Source: Lachnospiraceae bacterium
Lineage (GTDB): Bacteria > Bacillota > Clostridia > Lachnospirales > Lachnospiraceae
Length of the DNA: 34,928 nt
Reading direction: 5' to 3'
NCBI GenBank assembly: GCA_017442865.1
Contig: JAFRXK010000032.1
Coordinates: 1 to 34,928 of the forward strand
Each line of letters starts with the position of its first letter. Positions within the stretch are counted from its first letter, which is position 1. The translations under genes were made by a program, and so were the position numbers. Positions 17,001-22,702 of the stretch are shown piece by piece. The notes under the pieces are model-generated. The model was not told where the DNA came from. It searched no databases and worked only from the letters and a program-made list of their open reading frames with translations.

Positions 17001-19383
17001 GGGAGTGCATTATTACACTAAGGTTACTGTTGTTCCTGCTACAATGATTTACTACGAGGATGATTTTATTGAATTCTCTTCAGAATGGGTCAATGCCGGA
17101 ACATCGCAGTATGGTGAACAGGATGAGGACCGTCCTGGTGCTGATGAACTGGATATGAACAACATATATGGTTATGACAGCCGGTATGCAAATGGCACAA
17201 CCTACAGCCTTGAAAGCTCTAAGATGGTTACTGTTCTGAGCGGAATGTCACCTACAGCATCATTTACATTCACAGGCACAGGCTTTGATGTGCTGGCTGT
17301 GACAGACAGAAGCACAGGCTTCATGACAGTTGAGCTTTACAATGGTAAGGCTGCAACCGCTCAAAACAGGATTGCAAGCTGGGCCGTGGATACCTTCTAT
17401 GGCTGCACACGCTCCGAAAATGGTTATATCCGCTATCTCTGTGTATGGGATGAAAATGCGGGCGATAATGGATTGTGGCGTGTGGCAAAGACTGAGTGTC
17501 CGGAAATGACTGATGCAGCGGCAGCTGCAAAGGTTGGAACGACAGAGGACGGCTGCGTGGTTAAGGCAGATTATCCAACGGATATTTCAACAAACCACAC
17601 ATCATTCATCGTTTACAAGAAGAATTATGTCTGGACGGCAGACGGAGCAGGTAATACCCTGTATCAGGTGCCTGCAATCACAAGCCGCGATGCAAATGTA
17701 AGTATTCCGTATGGAACATATACAGTAGTTATAAAGCCAAAATATTCAACATTCTTTGACCATGTAAAGATTAACGGCTCATACAAGCTTTATATTGACG
17801 GCGTCCGCATTTATGGACCGGCTGAGGGACTTGATGAGGAGTATTACCTTAAGGATCACGAGGGCTGGCCGCAATTTATAGAGATGCGAAAGCTTTTGAT
17901 TAGCCAGGGCAGCTTTGGACAGGAGCAGCAGGATGAGGATAAGGGTATTGTTTATATTGACGGCGGAATTACTATTACTGAGCTGTCTGAATTTGAACAG
18001 TATGGTCCGAATAACGAGATTTATCTGGATCCGGGACAGGCTGTCGGTTTCAGACTTAAGAAGGGTGAATCGGCCAAGATAGATCAGATACACGTAAGTA
18101 TGAAGCGAATCTTTGATGATGAAGCTAAGGTTACATTTACGTGTGGTACGGAGCAAGAGCATAAGAGCACAGAGCTGACTCTGAATACTGCATCTGAATG
18201 CTATTATAACCTCAGCGACATAATTCAGTGGGCACCGGACAGCAGTCAGACTGATTTAATCGTTATTTCCAACACAGGAGAAAGCGGTACGATTTCACTG
18301 CGCAATCTTAAGATTACCTACAAGGAAGCTGTTGCAAATGAAGCAGACCTTGTACATGTTGTGAAGGGTTCGCCTGACCAGGCAATGATGACACTCAGAC
18401 TGGTTCGAAGCTTATCTGCACTGCCAATCATACTGGATGAGAATCCTGCATTTGCGGGAGCAAGCATAAGCCTTGAGAATGACTTTTCACTGCATTTTTA
18501 TATTCCTGCGCAGTTCCTTGCGGATAAGACGAATCCTTATGTAGTATTTACGAAGCATACGGATGATGGTTCTGTTGACATTTGCCAGTACGACTATGTT
18601 GAGAAGTCAATTGGAGGTACTCTTTACAGAAGGTACAGCTTCCGCAATATTGCCGCTGCAGAAATGGGTACAGAAATTACAGCGCGTCTTTTCTATAATG
18701 CAGACGGCATAGACCATATGAGCCATGTTTTCAGCTACAGTATACGTCAGTATGCAATGGATATGCTGGCAAGGACAAATGATGCTGAGCTTAAGACTTT
18801 GCTTGTGAATATGCTTAACTACGGCACTGAAGCACAGAAGTATTTTGGTGTAAGCACAAACAGTCCGGTAAATGCAGGACTTACAGAGGAGCAGAAGAAA
18901 TTTGCAACCGCACAGGAGCCTGAACTTGAAAATCACAAGAGTATAATTCCACTTGAAGGCGCAACGGCAGGATTCGAGGGCTACTCACTCAGCTTAAAGC
19001 GTAATGTAACTCTCAACTATTACATAGATTTGTCCGCAAGCGGTCTTTCGGCGGAAGAAGCGGCTCTTGAGCTTTCATGGCAGGATGCTGACGGCACTGA
19101 AAAGACAAGCGTGATTGATGGTTCGGCATTTGCAGCAAAGCGGTATGGAAATAAAATTCTGTACGTTGCAATACTGGATGAACTGAAGTCTGTACAGATG
19201 AGGACAGTTGTAAGTGCAACAGTAGTCAGAAAAGCAGACCAGGCACCGATTAGCGATACCTTGTGCTACAGCATTGAGTCTTATGCACAAAGCCAGATGG
19301 AAAATAACTCTGCTTTGTCAGCTCTCATATGTGAAATGATGAAATATGGTGATGCTGCGGAAGTATATTTTTCCAATCGATAA
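8029..19383 (+). CDS. Giant secreted GGF/GLUG-repeat surface protein (3784 residues)
   Basis: Signal peptide 1-29 (cleavage after AYA), then an acidic Glu/Ser/Thr linker to about residue 115. From about 490 to 2660 the protein is built from roughly 30 GLUG-like motifs of the form AGGF(A/V)G or AGGY(A/V)G, alternating with predicted strands, hydrophobic LLxLLxL stretches and GFTV or NSxVxG segments, in loose units of 110-150 residues. An InlB-B/Flg_new-like segment (VTYRLMTG..GYVFEGWVTG..DITLKALFSKA) lies near 865-950, an unassigned domain near 955-1145, an acidic DTDGDDS repeat near 1689-1709, and a Cna-B-like domain (LTLHKVWDD..YYVTEAVPSGY) near 2740-2830. The last about 350 residues hold two related modules, each ending M-x-(K/N)-Y-G..A..YF. 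There is no LPXTG motif or C-terminal hydrophobic anchor, so how it is retained is unknown. Adhesin or matrix protein is inference from architecture. Confidence 0.92.
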   Translation: MKHKRFKRCISVLLVLAMCVSYLPSTAYAVEDETNQAQTEETNQSAEDSSNQLGEYTSPTEPQDTSGTSTEITEADETEESEPLASEAEITETEFSEPETFETEDAETQSSRGIDVPKLRGAGAPSEGRANAGDVAINAGGTTYILIGTKQQLKALDYYPNFISAGSLGENSDALTEAQRYDVTGPIWCLEQTRSNNTSPWVTTTATLVYPGDADLIDGIDVGGTPTDFSGYALYGENDCIPGPNTSVHTGRKIGTQYDYEGHIGADTRTFYVGGTLDAPDESITSYNYGKYSPRGNYVVFRDINLNNEAWTPLMFYGRMLGIKGEALSESSLSEPTLVNAVNAILSSRRSADYANTIAKGGMNIKQPTISNISVSTTGELYTTKYIGVGFFASVTSNRPGSDFSFTPVRAEVRNLKLDNVSVNNGFTGIHVEQTLVNLLTDGLGILVGRLLDMLLPMLLSASNTEYTNFTQSLSDLLAARQRDITNLATGGFTGRIDGDVLIENCDVDTVTVTSRYGYTGGFVGYSTGCEQYLPVTGPLLSILKALLNLIPGLGLGDLITIVSQVLHVNYLIPMDYLNPVINDSDVRHLGGNIGPAQSNLANADWSYTLNAGSATADQGDVRFNGGFVGCKIATQMVNCSISDSDYTVWAKTYGGGFAGCARDAVIQELLTGLGVDLIKNANANLESVQVRCSINNSDVTVKGENYLGGFNGAMANAYCVNSEVNCPGKSLKVIGTGDGVGGFAGVATLGWAMNLGNEDAPGNEDLLSTVKHLLGTILGGRFNDSLLDLLGVGKSYILGLQFDWSKADGSGEEVEVTGANCVGGLVGQADALVMTGTTTDMLEEISYFEHGDLGAWDVFPDMPVKTTFTVTYRLMTGASMSGSTTTTVGPNSYELVLPSANAPSGYVFEGWVTGNYDHTDVKPEKIYTAGSTIIVTRDITLKALFSKAGAEAYELVLEEPDSARDWGGDYVITHNIAGNDVKVLTGLANNQYYAANSAGATALSENGVHIHEKYKNYLVGVTNSLVFTATKADLIGTDYYFQNKATGSYLSVEAYDNDPSLFGTDYVGRLYAGAFNIIESQWSLGIRTTLPEGDTVGDVYALLLQSDTLNVKDYYLGFNNSGCFEAAKTGSTNPSLRNIYLWRKSNLPTTYTTVAEGQELTADDMNVSDIEAYVGVFKHVNAKGLKEINGVKYVGGLVGLADTASVTSLLGDTVGLGKFEKFDFSEIYAVGSLTDGLTVTGTDYYVGGGIGLALGGNIHPLDENGYGIKLDELKAVTGMNCAGGFAGCVGPGELLGTGGLNVQLLGLSILKANNLLSLGKGLETTLDSVTVTGVTAGYTVEASGSVAQNGLATYAAGGFFGRSNSTVANDCHAVNVQWVKANDTDGRAGGFIGVSEVGGLASMDSAEGTEIKSLIQADGLLDAIGYLIPEYTLVDTTYVNGGFVQAACAGGFAADFQSGTVDNSAKNNDDWYAVYNIDHVTGSLYGGGFGGRLFSGALADAGGGISILGDIDGLNINVQDLIDLVKAYVPKIIKAGVNSTSRGASGTEQPGFIVTVTGAGEDKTSGAAGGFVGYASGAQISYCDVKQLRHTNVVPPAQLDGKAGDSYYDGSSAYAVTGTRYSGGYAGCLDIGSSASLGGGLKVLGDSISAKNVLDALNVVISTVEHSDVYGGAGGFAVKASWLPAASDTDGDDSDTDGDDSDADGDAEVPAYEGRAGGFAGWMRGAHIQDSHSWNFSYIIGQIAAGGYVGEMEPGSVADAIGDTSVLDGLANVSGSLLSIAKDFVPTIRNSVTTCIPCGGAVRANAFSDSEVQRGMAGGYAGHNLGGQIWGNNDDPWKDEYEPTDNDKRYNGPQSECAAIRILSVYGAEYAGGFTGLMEAGSTADTGNISLLYDLVKLNGLLDALKISYPTEENTAVYGPLYGVSKDSWNAWVDYVGQYGGYGLGMERIDENTTDAQFADILAKYLYGYHVTAGRDEFNNDAMTVYAGCAGGYVGAMRSGTITNGQAYNCKQVKAMRNAGGFAGEMKTGSVANLGQASALGLNLDLEQLLKSALGVFVPVVKTSSVHGYQNGMTVVAFGDSIDGCGNAGGYAGTARGAQIWGDDTGSDNPLDGCNVFNLKKVQGTRYVGGYIGNLSSGSTAEAGTNISEGPLQDLLDLVVKSGTDNASSLLSLVNATVSTVRKAKVTVADTEWGFTVGGLDGNVPLCAGGFAGAMEGAIVGNNKNKTMTETNIEIENLRGVQARYYAGGFVGVANVGGAASVAGNGANVLTLLKLNQVSALDIFRPYIFNSKVTGVSEGFTVLSTEETESGIMCSTRYSGCSGGFAGALLDGSIKNSQVINLSDVKAPNYAGGFVGHSGKSGLADVDGAKLTDLLGLNAGVADAFGSHIKSSSVSGVEHGYTVYAVGGQEPVAGGFAGYADLAKIGVKTPVIDSEPEAALACSASGLKFVSSEQIAGGFVGKTTKGYLLELQASSPILNDLLAVVDILVQALRLPEAERMNLINISLGALGYSEADILGLDVLSEGNLIAISLLGIRITVSLGIGEGPDGVDVAKVTIGDSYIELPCNSDGTLNRSNATVRLIPLFYTTINNSNVSAADTQKGYDVFGGGASQDADGTHVNGYAGGFAGFNNLGEITNCETVNCDVVRGTPANVGGNIQKVGPFTGCYYDDSIYNANSQTSKETNDKFNGTAHRQEMPGSAPFETDAKVKLMEDDVLPPNSQTLVTETAEMQNPCEPYAELTLHKVWDDMDGTLGLRASGENVSVTFTIWQAADGGTPTQYDTVTLTAADANPFTENVWTKKLTVPATETISGVLTHYSYYVTEAVPSGYITGTAYADADVADKLNFFTDKDGGYVAKLTNQAAMEQTIVVDFGLPVSISVIDYLKTKYEFALSEMEVEGILPLNDLQKVSRYDTKDNEDNEVPVAALDVQNIEGVPTPVAPVSGVQPQYGSFSVPEKVEDEAVSRLRYIPGSMMFDKPVNVAVALKSAEGVHYYTKVTVVPATMIYYEDDFIEFSSEWVNAGTSQYGEQDEDRPGADELDMNNIYGYDSRYANGTTYSLESSKMVTVLSGMSPTASFTFTGTGFDVLAVTDRSTGFMTVELYNGKAATAQNRIASWAVDTFYGCTRSENGYIRYLCVWDENAGDNGLWRVAKTECPEMTDAAAAAKVGTTEDGCVVKADYPTDISTNHTSFIVYKKNYVWTADGAGNTLYQVPAITSRDANVSIPYGTYTVVIKPKYSTFFDHVKINGSYKLYIDGVRIYGPAEGLDEEYYLKDHEGWPQFIEMRKLLISQGSFGQEQQDEDKGIVYIDGGITITELSEFEQYGPNNEIYLDPGQAVGFRLKKGESAKIDQIHVSMKRIFDDEAKVTFTCGTEQEHKSTELTLNTASECYYNLSDIIQWAPDSSQTDLIVISNTGESGTISLRNLKITYKEAVANEADLVHVVKGSPDQAMMTLRLVRSLSALPIILDENPAFAGASISLENDFSLHFYIPAQFLADKTNPYVVFTKHTDDGSVDICQYDYVEKSIGGTLYRRYSFRNIAAAEMGTEITARLFYNADGIDHMSHVFSYSIRQYAMDMLARTNDAELKTLLVNMLNYGTEAQKYFGVSTNSPVNAGLTEEQKKFATAQEPELENHKSIIPLEGATAGFEGYSLSLKRNVTLNYYIDLSASGLSAEEAALELSWQDADGTEKTSVIDGSAFAAKRYGNKILYVAILDELKSVQMRTVVSATVVRKADQAPISDTLCYSIESYAQSQMENNSALSALICEMMKYGDAAEVYFSNR
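13093..13151 (+). repeat. 21-bp in-frame tandem repeat coding DTDGDDS
   Basis: Near-identical units start at 13093, 13114 and 13135 inside the giant gene and encode DTDGDDS, DTDGDDS, DADGDAE. Spaced Asp residues resemble calcium-binding DxDGD loops (thrombospondin type 3 or dockerin style). Unit number could vary by slippage. Confidence 0.8.
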
Positions 19384-19395
19384 GGAGGAACTGAA

Positions 19396-19635
19396 ATGAA
19401 AAAAGCATATGTAAAACCGAAGATGTATTATGAGAGTTTTATACTTTCCAGCAGTATTTCCTCAAGCTGTGAAGGAATTGCTAATCTTGGGGAGAACCAG
19501 TGCTCTGTAACAATCCCGGACATAGAAATTGAAATATTTACAAGCGAGATTGCATGTGAATATACACCACCTTCCGGTGATGATACTATATGTTATCATG
19601 CACCGTCAGACTGGAACAATGTATTCAGCTCATAA
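19396..19635 (+). CDS. Small Cys/Ser-rich leader-like peptide, candidate modified-peptide precursor
   Basis: 79 residues; ATG 12 bases after the giant gene stop with AAGGAGG 6-7 bases upstream, so it is almost surely co-transcribed. The start is basic-aromatic (KKAYVKPKMYYESFILSS), then a Ser-rich stretch SSSISSSCEG, with Cys at 25, 36, 54 and 66 and an end reading CYHAPSDWNNVFSS. There is no signal peptide and no membrane segment. The KP..ESF.LS opening resembles leader regions of small precursor peptides in Firmicutes, and the next gene encodes an HPr-kinase-like enzyme, which in the lasso peptide paeninodin system phosphorylates a precursor C-terminal Ser. A precursor role is inference; no cyclase, radical SAM, protease or exporter is present. 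Confidence 0.75.
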   Translation: MKKAYVKPKMYYESFILSSSISSSCEGIANLGENQCSVTIPDIEIEIFTSEIACEYTPPSGDDTICYHAPSDWNNVFSS

Positions 19636-19639
19636 ATCC

Positions 19640-20506
19640 ATGCTCCCAATGCATATGAACTACGAGATAGGCGGATTTCAGATCAGTCTCGATTCATTTC
19701 CTTTTCATGAGTCAGAATATCTGGCGGCATTCCGTACGGAATGCCGCCGGGAGCCGGATATTCACATGACGATATGTGAGGTTCCGCAGATTTGTATTTC
19801 ACCGGAAATCAATGTGAAAAGAATCGGAGAGACAGTTTATCGTGACAGCTATGGTCGCAGGGTTCGCGTCTGTATGAACGAACGTAAGGATGCGCTCCTG
19901 TACAGAATTACAGAGTTGTCGCAGACTGAAAAGCAGGCGGAAATTACTCCGGATGCGGCGGCGCATCTTGGCTCATATCTGGTTCTTCGCTGGCTGAATC
20001 TGCCGGAAGCTTTTTTGGAGATGGAGACGCTTTTCCTGCATGCTTCCCTTGTGCGATGGAAGGATAAAGCGATTTTATTTACCGGCAGAAAGCAGATTGG
20101 AAAGTCTACTCAGGCAGAATTATGGCGGAAACATAGAAACGCAGTTGTATTGAATGGAGACCGGGCTCTCCTGCGCCACACAGATGGCGCATGGATAGCC
20201 TGCGGCTCTCCGTTTTGCGGCACATCCGGGATTTGCTGCAATGAAAAGATACCGGTTGGTGCAATTGTGCTTTTGCAGCAGGGGGCAGAAAACAGGGTTG
20301 AACCGGTCAGCCTGAAGGATGCCTATGTGGCTTTGCTGGAGGGATGTACATTTGAAGCCGGGAATATTAAGGAGACAGAGCGTGTGATTGCGCTTGCGGA
20401 GCAGATTTACAGCGAGGTTCCAATGTTCAGGCTTATATGCACACCGGATGAGCAGGCGGTAGTATGTCTTGAGAAAATGCTGGACAGGAGGGATATCTGT
20501 GGCTGA
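19640..20506 (+). CDS. HPr kinase-like P-loop protein
   Basis: I take ATG 19640 (288 residues), 5 bases past the peptide stop, implying translational coupling; there is no clear Shine-Dalgarno, and ATG 19649 or 19655 are equally possible. The frame is open upstream into the peptide gene, but that overlap is not needed. The N-terminal half (MNYEIGGFQISLDSFPF..) is unassigned. The C-terminal half resembles the HprK/PEP-carboxykinase-like kinase core: LFLHASLVRWKDKAILFTGRKQIGKST with Walker A Gly149-Lys155-Ser156-Thr157, then VLNGDRALLR (metal-binding Asp) and AIVLLQQG. Bona fide HPr kinase has GxSGxGKS and an N-terminal DRTGG-like domain, which are absent. Likely substrate is the upstream peptide, or another small molecule or protein; this is inference. 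Confidence 0.82.
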   Translation: MLPMHMNYEIGGFQISLDSFPFHESEYLAAFRTECRREPDIHMTICEVPQICISPEINVKRIGETVYRDSYGRRVRVCMNERKDALLYRITELSQTEKQAEITPDAAAHLGSYLVLRWLNLPEAFLEMETLFLHASLVRWKDKAILFTGRKQIGKSTQAELWRKHRNAVVLNGDRALLRHTDGAWIACGSPFCGTSGICCNEKIPVGAIVLLQQGAENRVEPVSLKDAYVALLEGCTFEAGNIKETERVIALAEQIYSEVPMFRLICTPDEQAVVCLEKMLDRRDICG

Positions 20507-20649
20507 GCCTGACGGACAGACTTGAAGCCCAAAGATTTGCCGGCATTGCCGCTCCAAGAAAGGCTCCTTCCGGCTTACATGTGATGGCAGCTTTACCCTT
20601 TGGAATGCTTCTAAAGCCTTAGGCAGATGGTGCTGTTATGAAACTTTAA
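20499..20649 (+). pseudogene. Decayed coding remnant after the kinase gene
   Basis: GTG 20499 overlaps the kinase end and has AGGAGGG 7 bases upstream, as if another gene of the operon began there, but its frame stops after eight codons. In the neighbouring frame from 20488, codons read ..LWLSLTDRLEAQRFAGIAAP..SGLHVMAALPFGMLLKP and stop at 20620-20622, then continue past that stop as ADGAVMKL to TAA 20647-20649. This fits a third operon gene that was truncated and frameshifted. The family is not recognisable. Confidence 0.35.
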
Positions 20650-20692
20650 ATTTTAACAAACCACCTTATTTAAAATTTTAACAAACCACCTT
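20648..20692. repeat. Two 20-bp perfect direct repeats, 25-bp spacing
   Basis: AAATTTTAACAAACCACC followed by TT occurs at 20648-20667 and 20673-20692 without a mismatch. A further related pair, TCAAATGACAGT and TCAAATAACAGT, lies at about 20703 and 20788. They sit 110-150 bases upstream of the promoter of the ligase gene and could be regulator sites or a simple duplication. Confidence 0.7.
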
Positions 20693-20801
20693 TATATATA
20701 TGTCAAATGACAGTACAACCGCTTAAGGAATCAGAGCTTCCGTTTGCTTTTTAAAGCTAAAGCTGTTAAATATGGCAGGACTTTCATCAAATAACAGTCA
20801 A

Positions 20802-20830
20802 TTGACAAGAGAAGTAATTTGAGTTATATT
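20802..20830 (+). promoter_or_regulatory. Strong sigma-A-type promoter for the acyl-CoA ligase gene
   Basis: Perfect TTGACA (20802-20807), 17-base spacer and TATATT (20825-20830). Transcription would start near 20837, leaving a leader of about 60 bases with AAGGAG at 20881-20886. Confidence 0.75.
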
Positions 20831-20895
20831 CTAAGCATGAATAATGTTGCTTGTTGACGGTTGTAATAACAATATCATGTAAGGAGATTACGATT

Positions 20896-22632
20896 TTGTC
20901 AGATACTAGATTAGATAAAAAGACAGGATACCCTTCTATAGACAGACCCTGGCTAAAGTATTATACAAAAGAGCAGATTGATGCTGCCCTTCCGGAATGC
21001 AAGGTATATGATTATATTCTGGAGAATAATAAAGATGATTTAAGCAGAACTGCGTTTAATTATTATGGCAGAAAGCTTACATACAGACAGCTGTTCAGGG
21101 GGATTGAAGATGCAGCGAAGGCATTTTTACAAATAGGAGTAAAAGAAGGGGATATTATTGCCGTTATCTCTGTTACAATTCCTGAAACTATTTATACATT
21201 CTATGGCTTGAATCGCATAGGTGCCGTTTCAAATATGATAGACCCGAGAACAAGTGCGGAGGGAATTCGTGAGTATATTCTTGAAGTAGACGCAAAGGTT
21301 GTTGTTGTTTTAGATATGGCATATGAAAAGATAAAAGAGGCCATAGTCGGGACTAATGTCAGCCATGTTATTATGCTGTCACCATCAGATTCACTGCCGG
21401 CTGCCAAAAAGCTTTTGTACAGGCTTGGTAAAGGAACAAAGGCCGGAAAGACTGCTGATTATCTAAGCTGGAGAAGCTTTGTAGCTGATGGCGCAGATCA
21501 GGTCGTAAGGGATGTGCCATATAAAAAGGATACCTGCTGTGTTATAGTTCATACGGGCGGAACAACAGGCAGACCTAAGGGAGTTATGCTCAGCAATGAT
21601 AATTTAAACTGCTCGGCATTTCAGTTGATGAATAGTGCTTTCACAATGAAGCGCGGCGATATATGGGCGGATGTTATGCCGCCGTTTATAGCCTATGGAA
21701 TAGGTAACGGACTGCATATGCCGCTGGTTAAGGGAATGGAGGTTGTTCTTATTCCTGCATTCGACCCTGAAAAATATGATAAGCTGATGATTAAATACAG
21801 ACCGACCCAGATAGTAGGTGTGCCGTCACATTATGAGGGCATCATAAACAGCAGGAGACTGAAGAATAAAGATATGTCTTATCTTGAATCTCCGGTGGTT
21901 GGCGGCGACACCATGAAGATTGATTTGGAGGACAAGGTCAATAGCTTCCTTAAGGAGCACAACGTCAGGTTCAATATTTTGAAGGGATATGGTATGACTG
22001 AGGTATCGGCTGCTGTAAGTGCCTGTATGTCAGATGAAATCAACAAACGAGGAAGCGTGGGCATACCATTTGCGCACACTGTTATTTCAGCGTTTGACCA
22101 TGACACAGGCGAGGAGCTGAAGCAGGGGCAGAAGGGCGAGATATGCATTACCGGACCTAACACGATGCTCGGATATTACGATAATGAAGAAGAGACTGAT
22201 AACATTCTTAAAATGCACGATGATGGCAGGATATGGGCTCATTCAGGCGATCTCGGACACATTGATGAGGATGGCATGCTTTTTATAGAGGGCAGAATCA
22301 AAAGAATGATTATCAGGCATGATGGCTTTAAGGTGTTCCCGGGCTTTATAGAGAATACAATTTTGAAGAATCCTTTGGTAAAGCAGTGCTGCGTAGTCGG
22401 GCAGAATGATTTAAGCCATGCACAGGGCATGCTTCCCGTCGCATATATTGTGCTTCGCAATGATAAGGGCAATCAGGATGAGCTTCTTAAGGAGTTAAAG
22501 CTTTTGTGCGAGGAGGAATTGCCGGAGTATGCACAGCCACGGGCATTTTTCATTATTGATTCAATGCCTTTAACGTCAATAGGAAAGATAGATTACCGTT
22601 ATCTCGAAAAATGTGCAAATACAACAAGTTAA
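20896..22632 (+). CDS. AMP-forming acyl-CoA synthetase/ligase family protein
   Basis: Adenylates a carboxylic acid with ATP and usually transfers it to CoA, in the cytosol. 578 residues from TTG 20896, chosen because AAGGAG ends 9 bases before it; the frame upstream lies in the leader and lacks an RBS. Class I adenylate-forming hallmarks are clear: the P-loop VHTGGTTGRPKGVMLS near 218-233, GYGMTE near 365, a HSGDLGHIDEDGMLFIEGRIKRMIIRHDGFKVFP hinge region read in pieces around 455-490, and the catalytic Lys564 in TSIGKIDYR. The substrate cannot be told; long- or medium-chain acids or surface-lipid precursors are possible. It is monocistronic between its own promoter and the hairpin at 22636. 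Confidence 0.93.
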   Translation: MSDTRLDKKTGYPSIDRPWLKYYTKEQIDAALPECKVYDYILENNKDDLSRTAFNYYGRKLTYRQLFRGIEDAAKAFLQIGVKEGDIIAVISVTIPETIYTFYGLNRIGAVSNMIDPRTSAEGIREYILEVDAKVVVVLDMAYEKIKEAIVGTNVSHVIMLSPSDSLPAAKKLLYRLGKGTKAGKTADYLSWRSFVADGADQVVRDVPYKKDTCCVIVHTGGTTGRPKGVMLSNDNLNCSAFQLMNSAFTMKRGDIWADVMPPFIAYGIGNGLHMPLVKGMEVVLIPAFDPEKYDKLMIKYRPTQIVGVPSHYEGIINSRRLKNKDMSYLESPVVGGDTMKIDLEDKVNSFLKEHNVRFNILKGYGMTEVSAAVSACMSDEINKRGSVGIPFAHTVISAFDHDTGEELKQGQKGEICITGPNTMLGYYDNEEETDNILKMHDDGRIWAHSGDLGHIDEDGMLFIEGRIKRMIIRHDGFKVFPGFIENTILKNPLVKQCCVVGQNDLSHAQGMLPVAYIVLRNDKGNQDELLKELKLLCEEELPEYAQPRAFFIIDSMPLTSIGKIDYRYLEKCANTTS

Positions 22633-22635
22633 TAT

Positions 22636-22686
22636 ATATGCCGTCATATCAGATGTACAGTATCTTTTATGACGGCATATTTTTGC
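22636..22686. terminator. Terminator between convergent genes, copy 2 of the repeated hairpin
   Basis: ATATGCCGTCAT (22636-22647) pairs perfectly over 12 bp with ATGACGGCATAT (22669-22680) and is followed by TTTTTG. It lies between the convergent ligase and DUF362 genes. The 41-base core matches the glnN terminator at 6944, including the loop. Confidence 0.85.
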
Positions 22687-22702
22687 TGTTATAATTAAAA
22701 AT

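Noticed and set aside
3504..19383. The sortase as the anchor enzyme for the giant protein
   Set aside because: The giant protein lacks a sorting motif and a hydrophobic tail, and the two loci have separate promoters.
19529..19639. Longer kinase start overlapping the peptide gene
   Set aside because: It has no ribosome binding site and would overlap over 100 bases of the peptide gene; a start at 19640, 4 bases after the peptide stop, is simpler.
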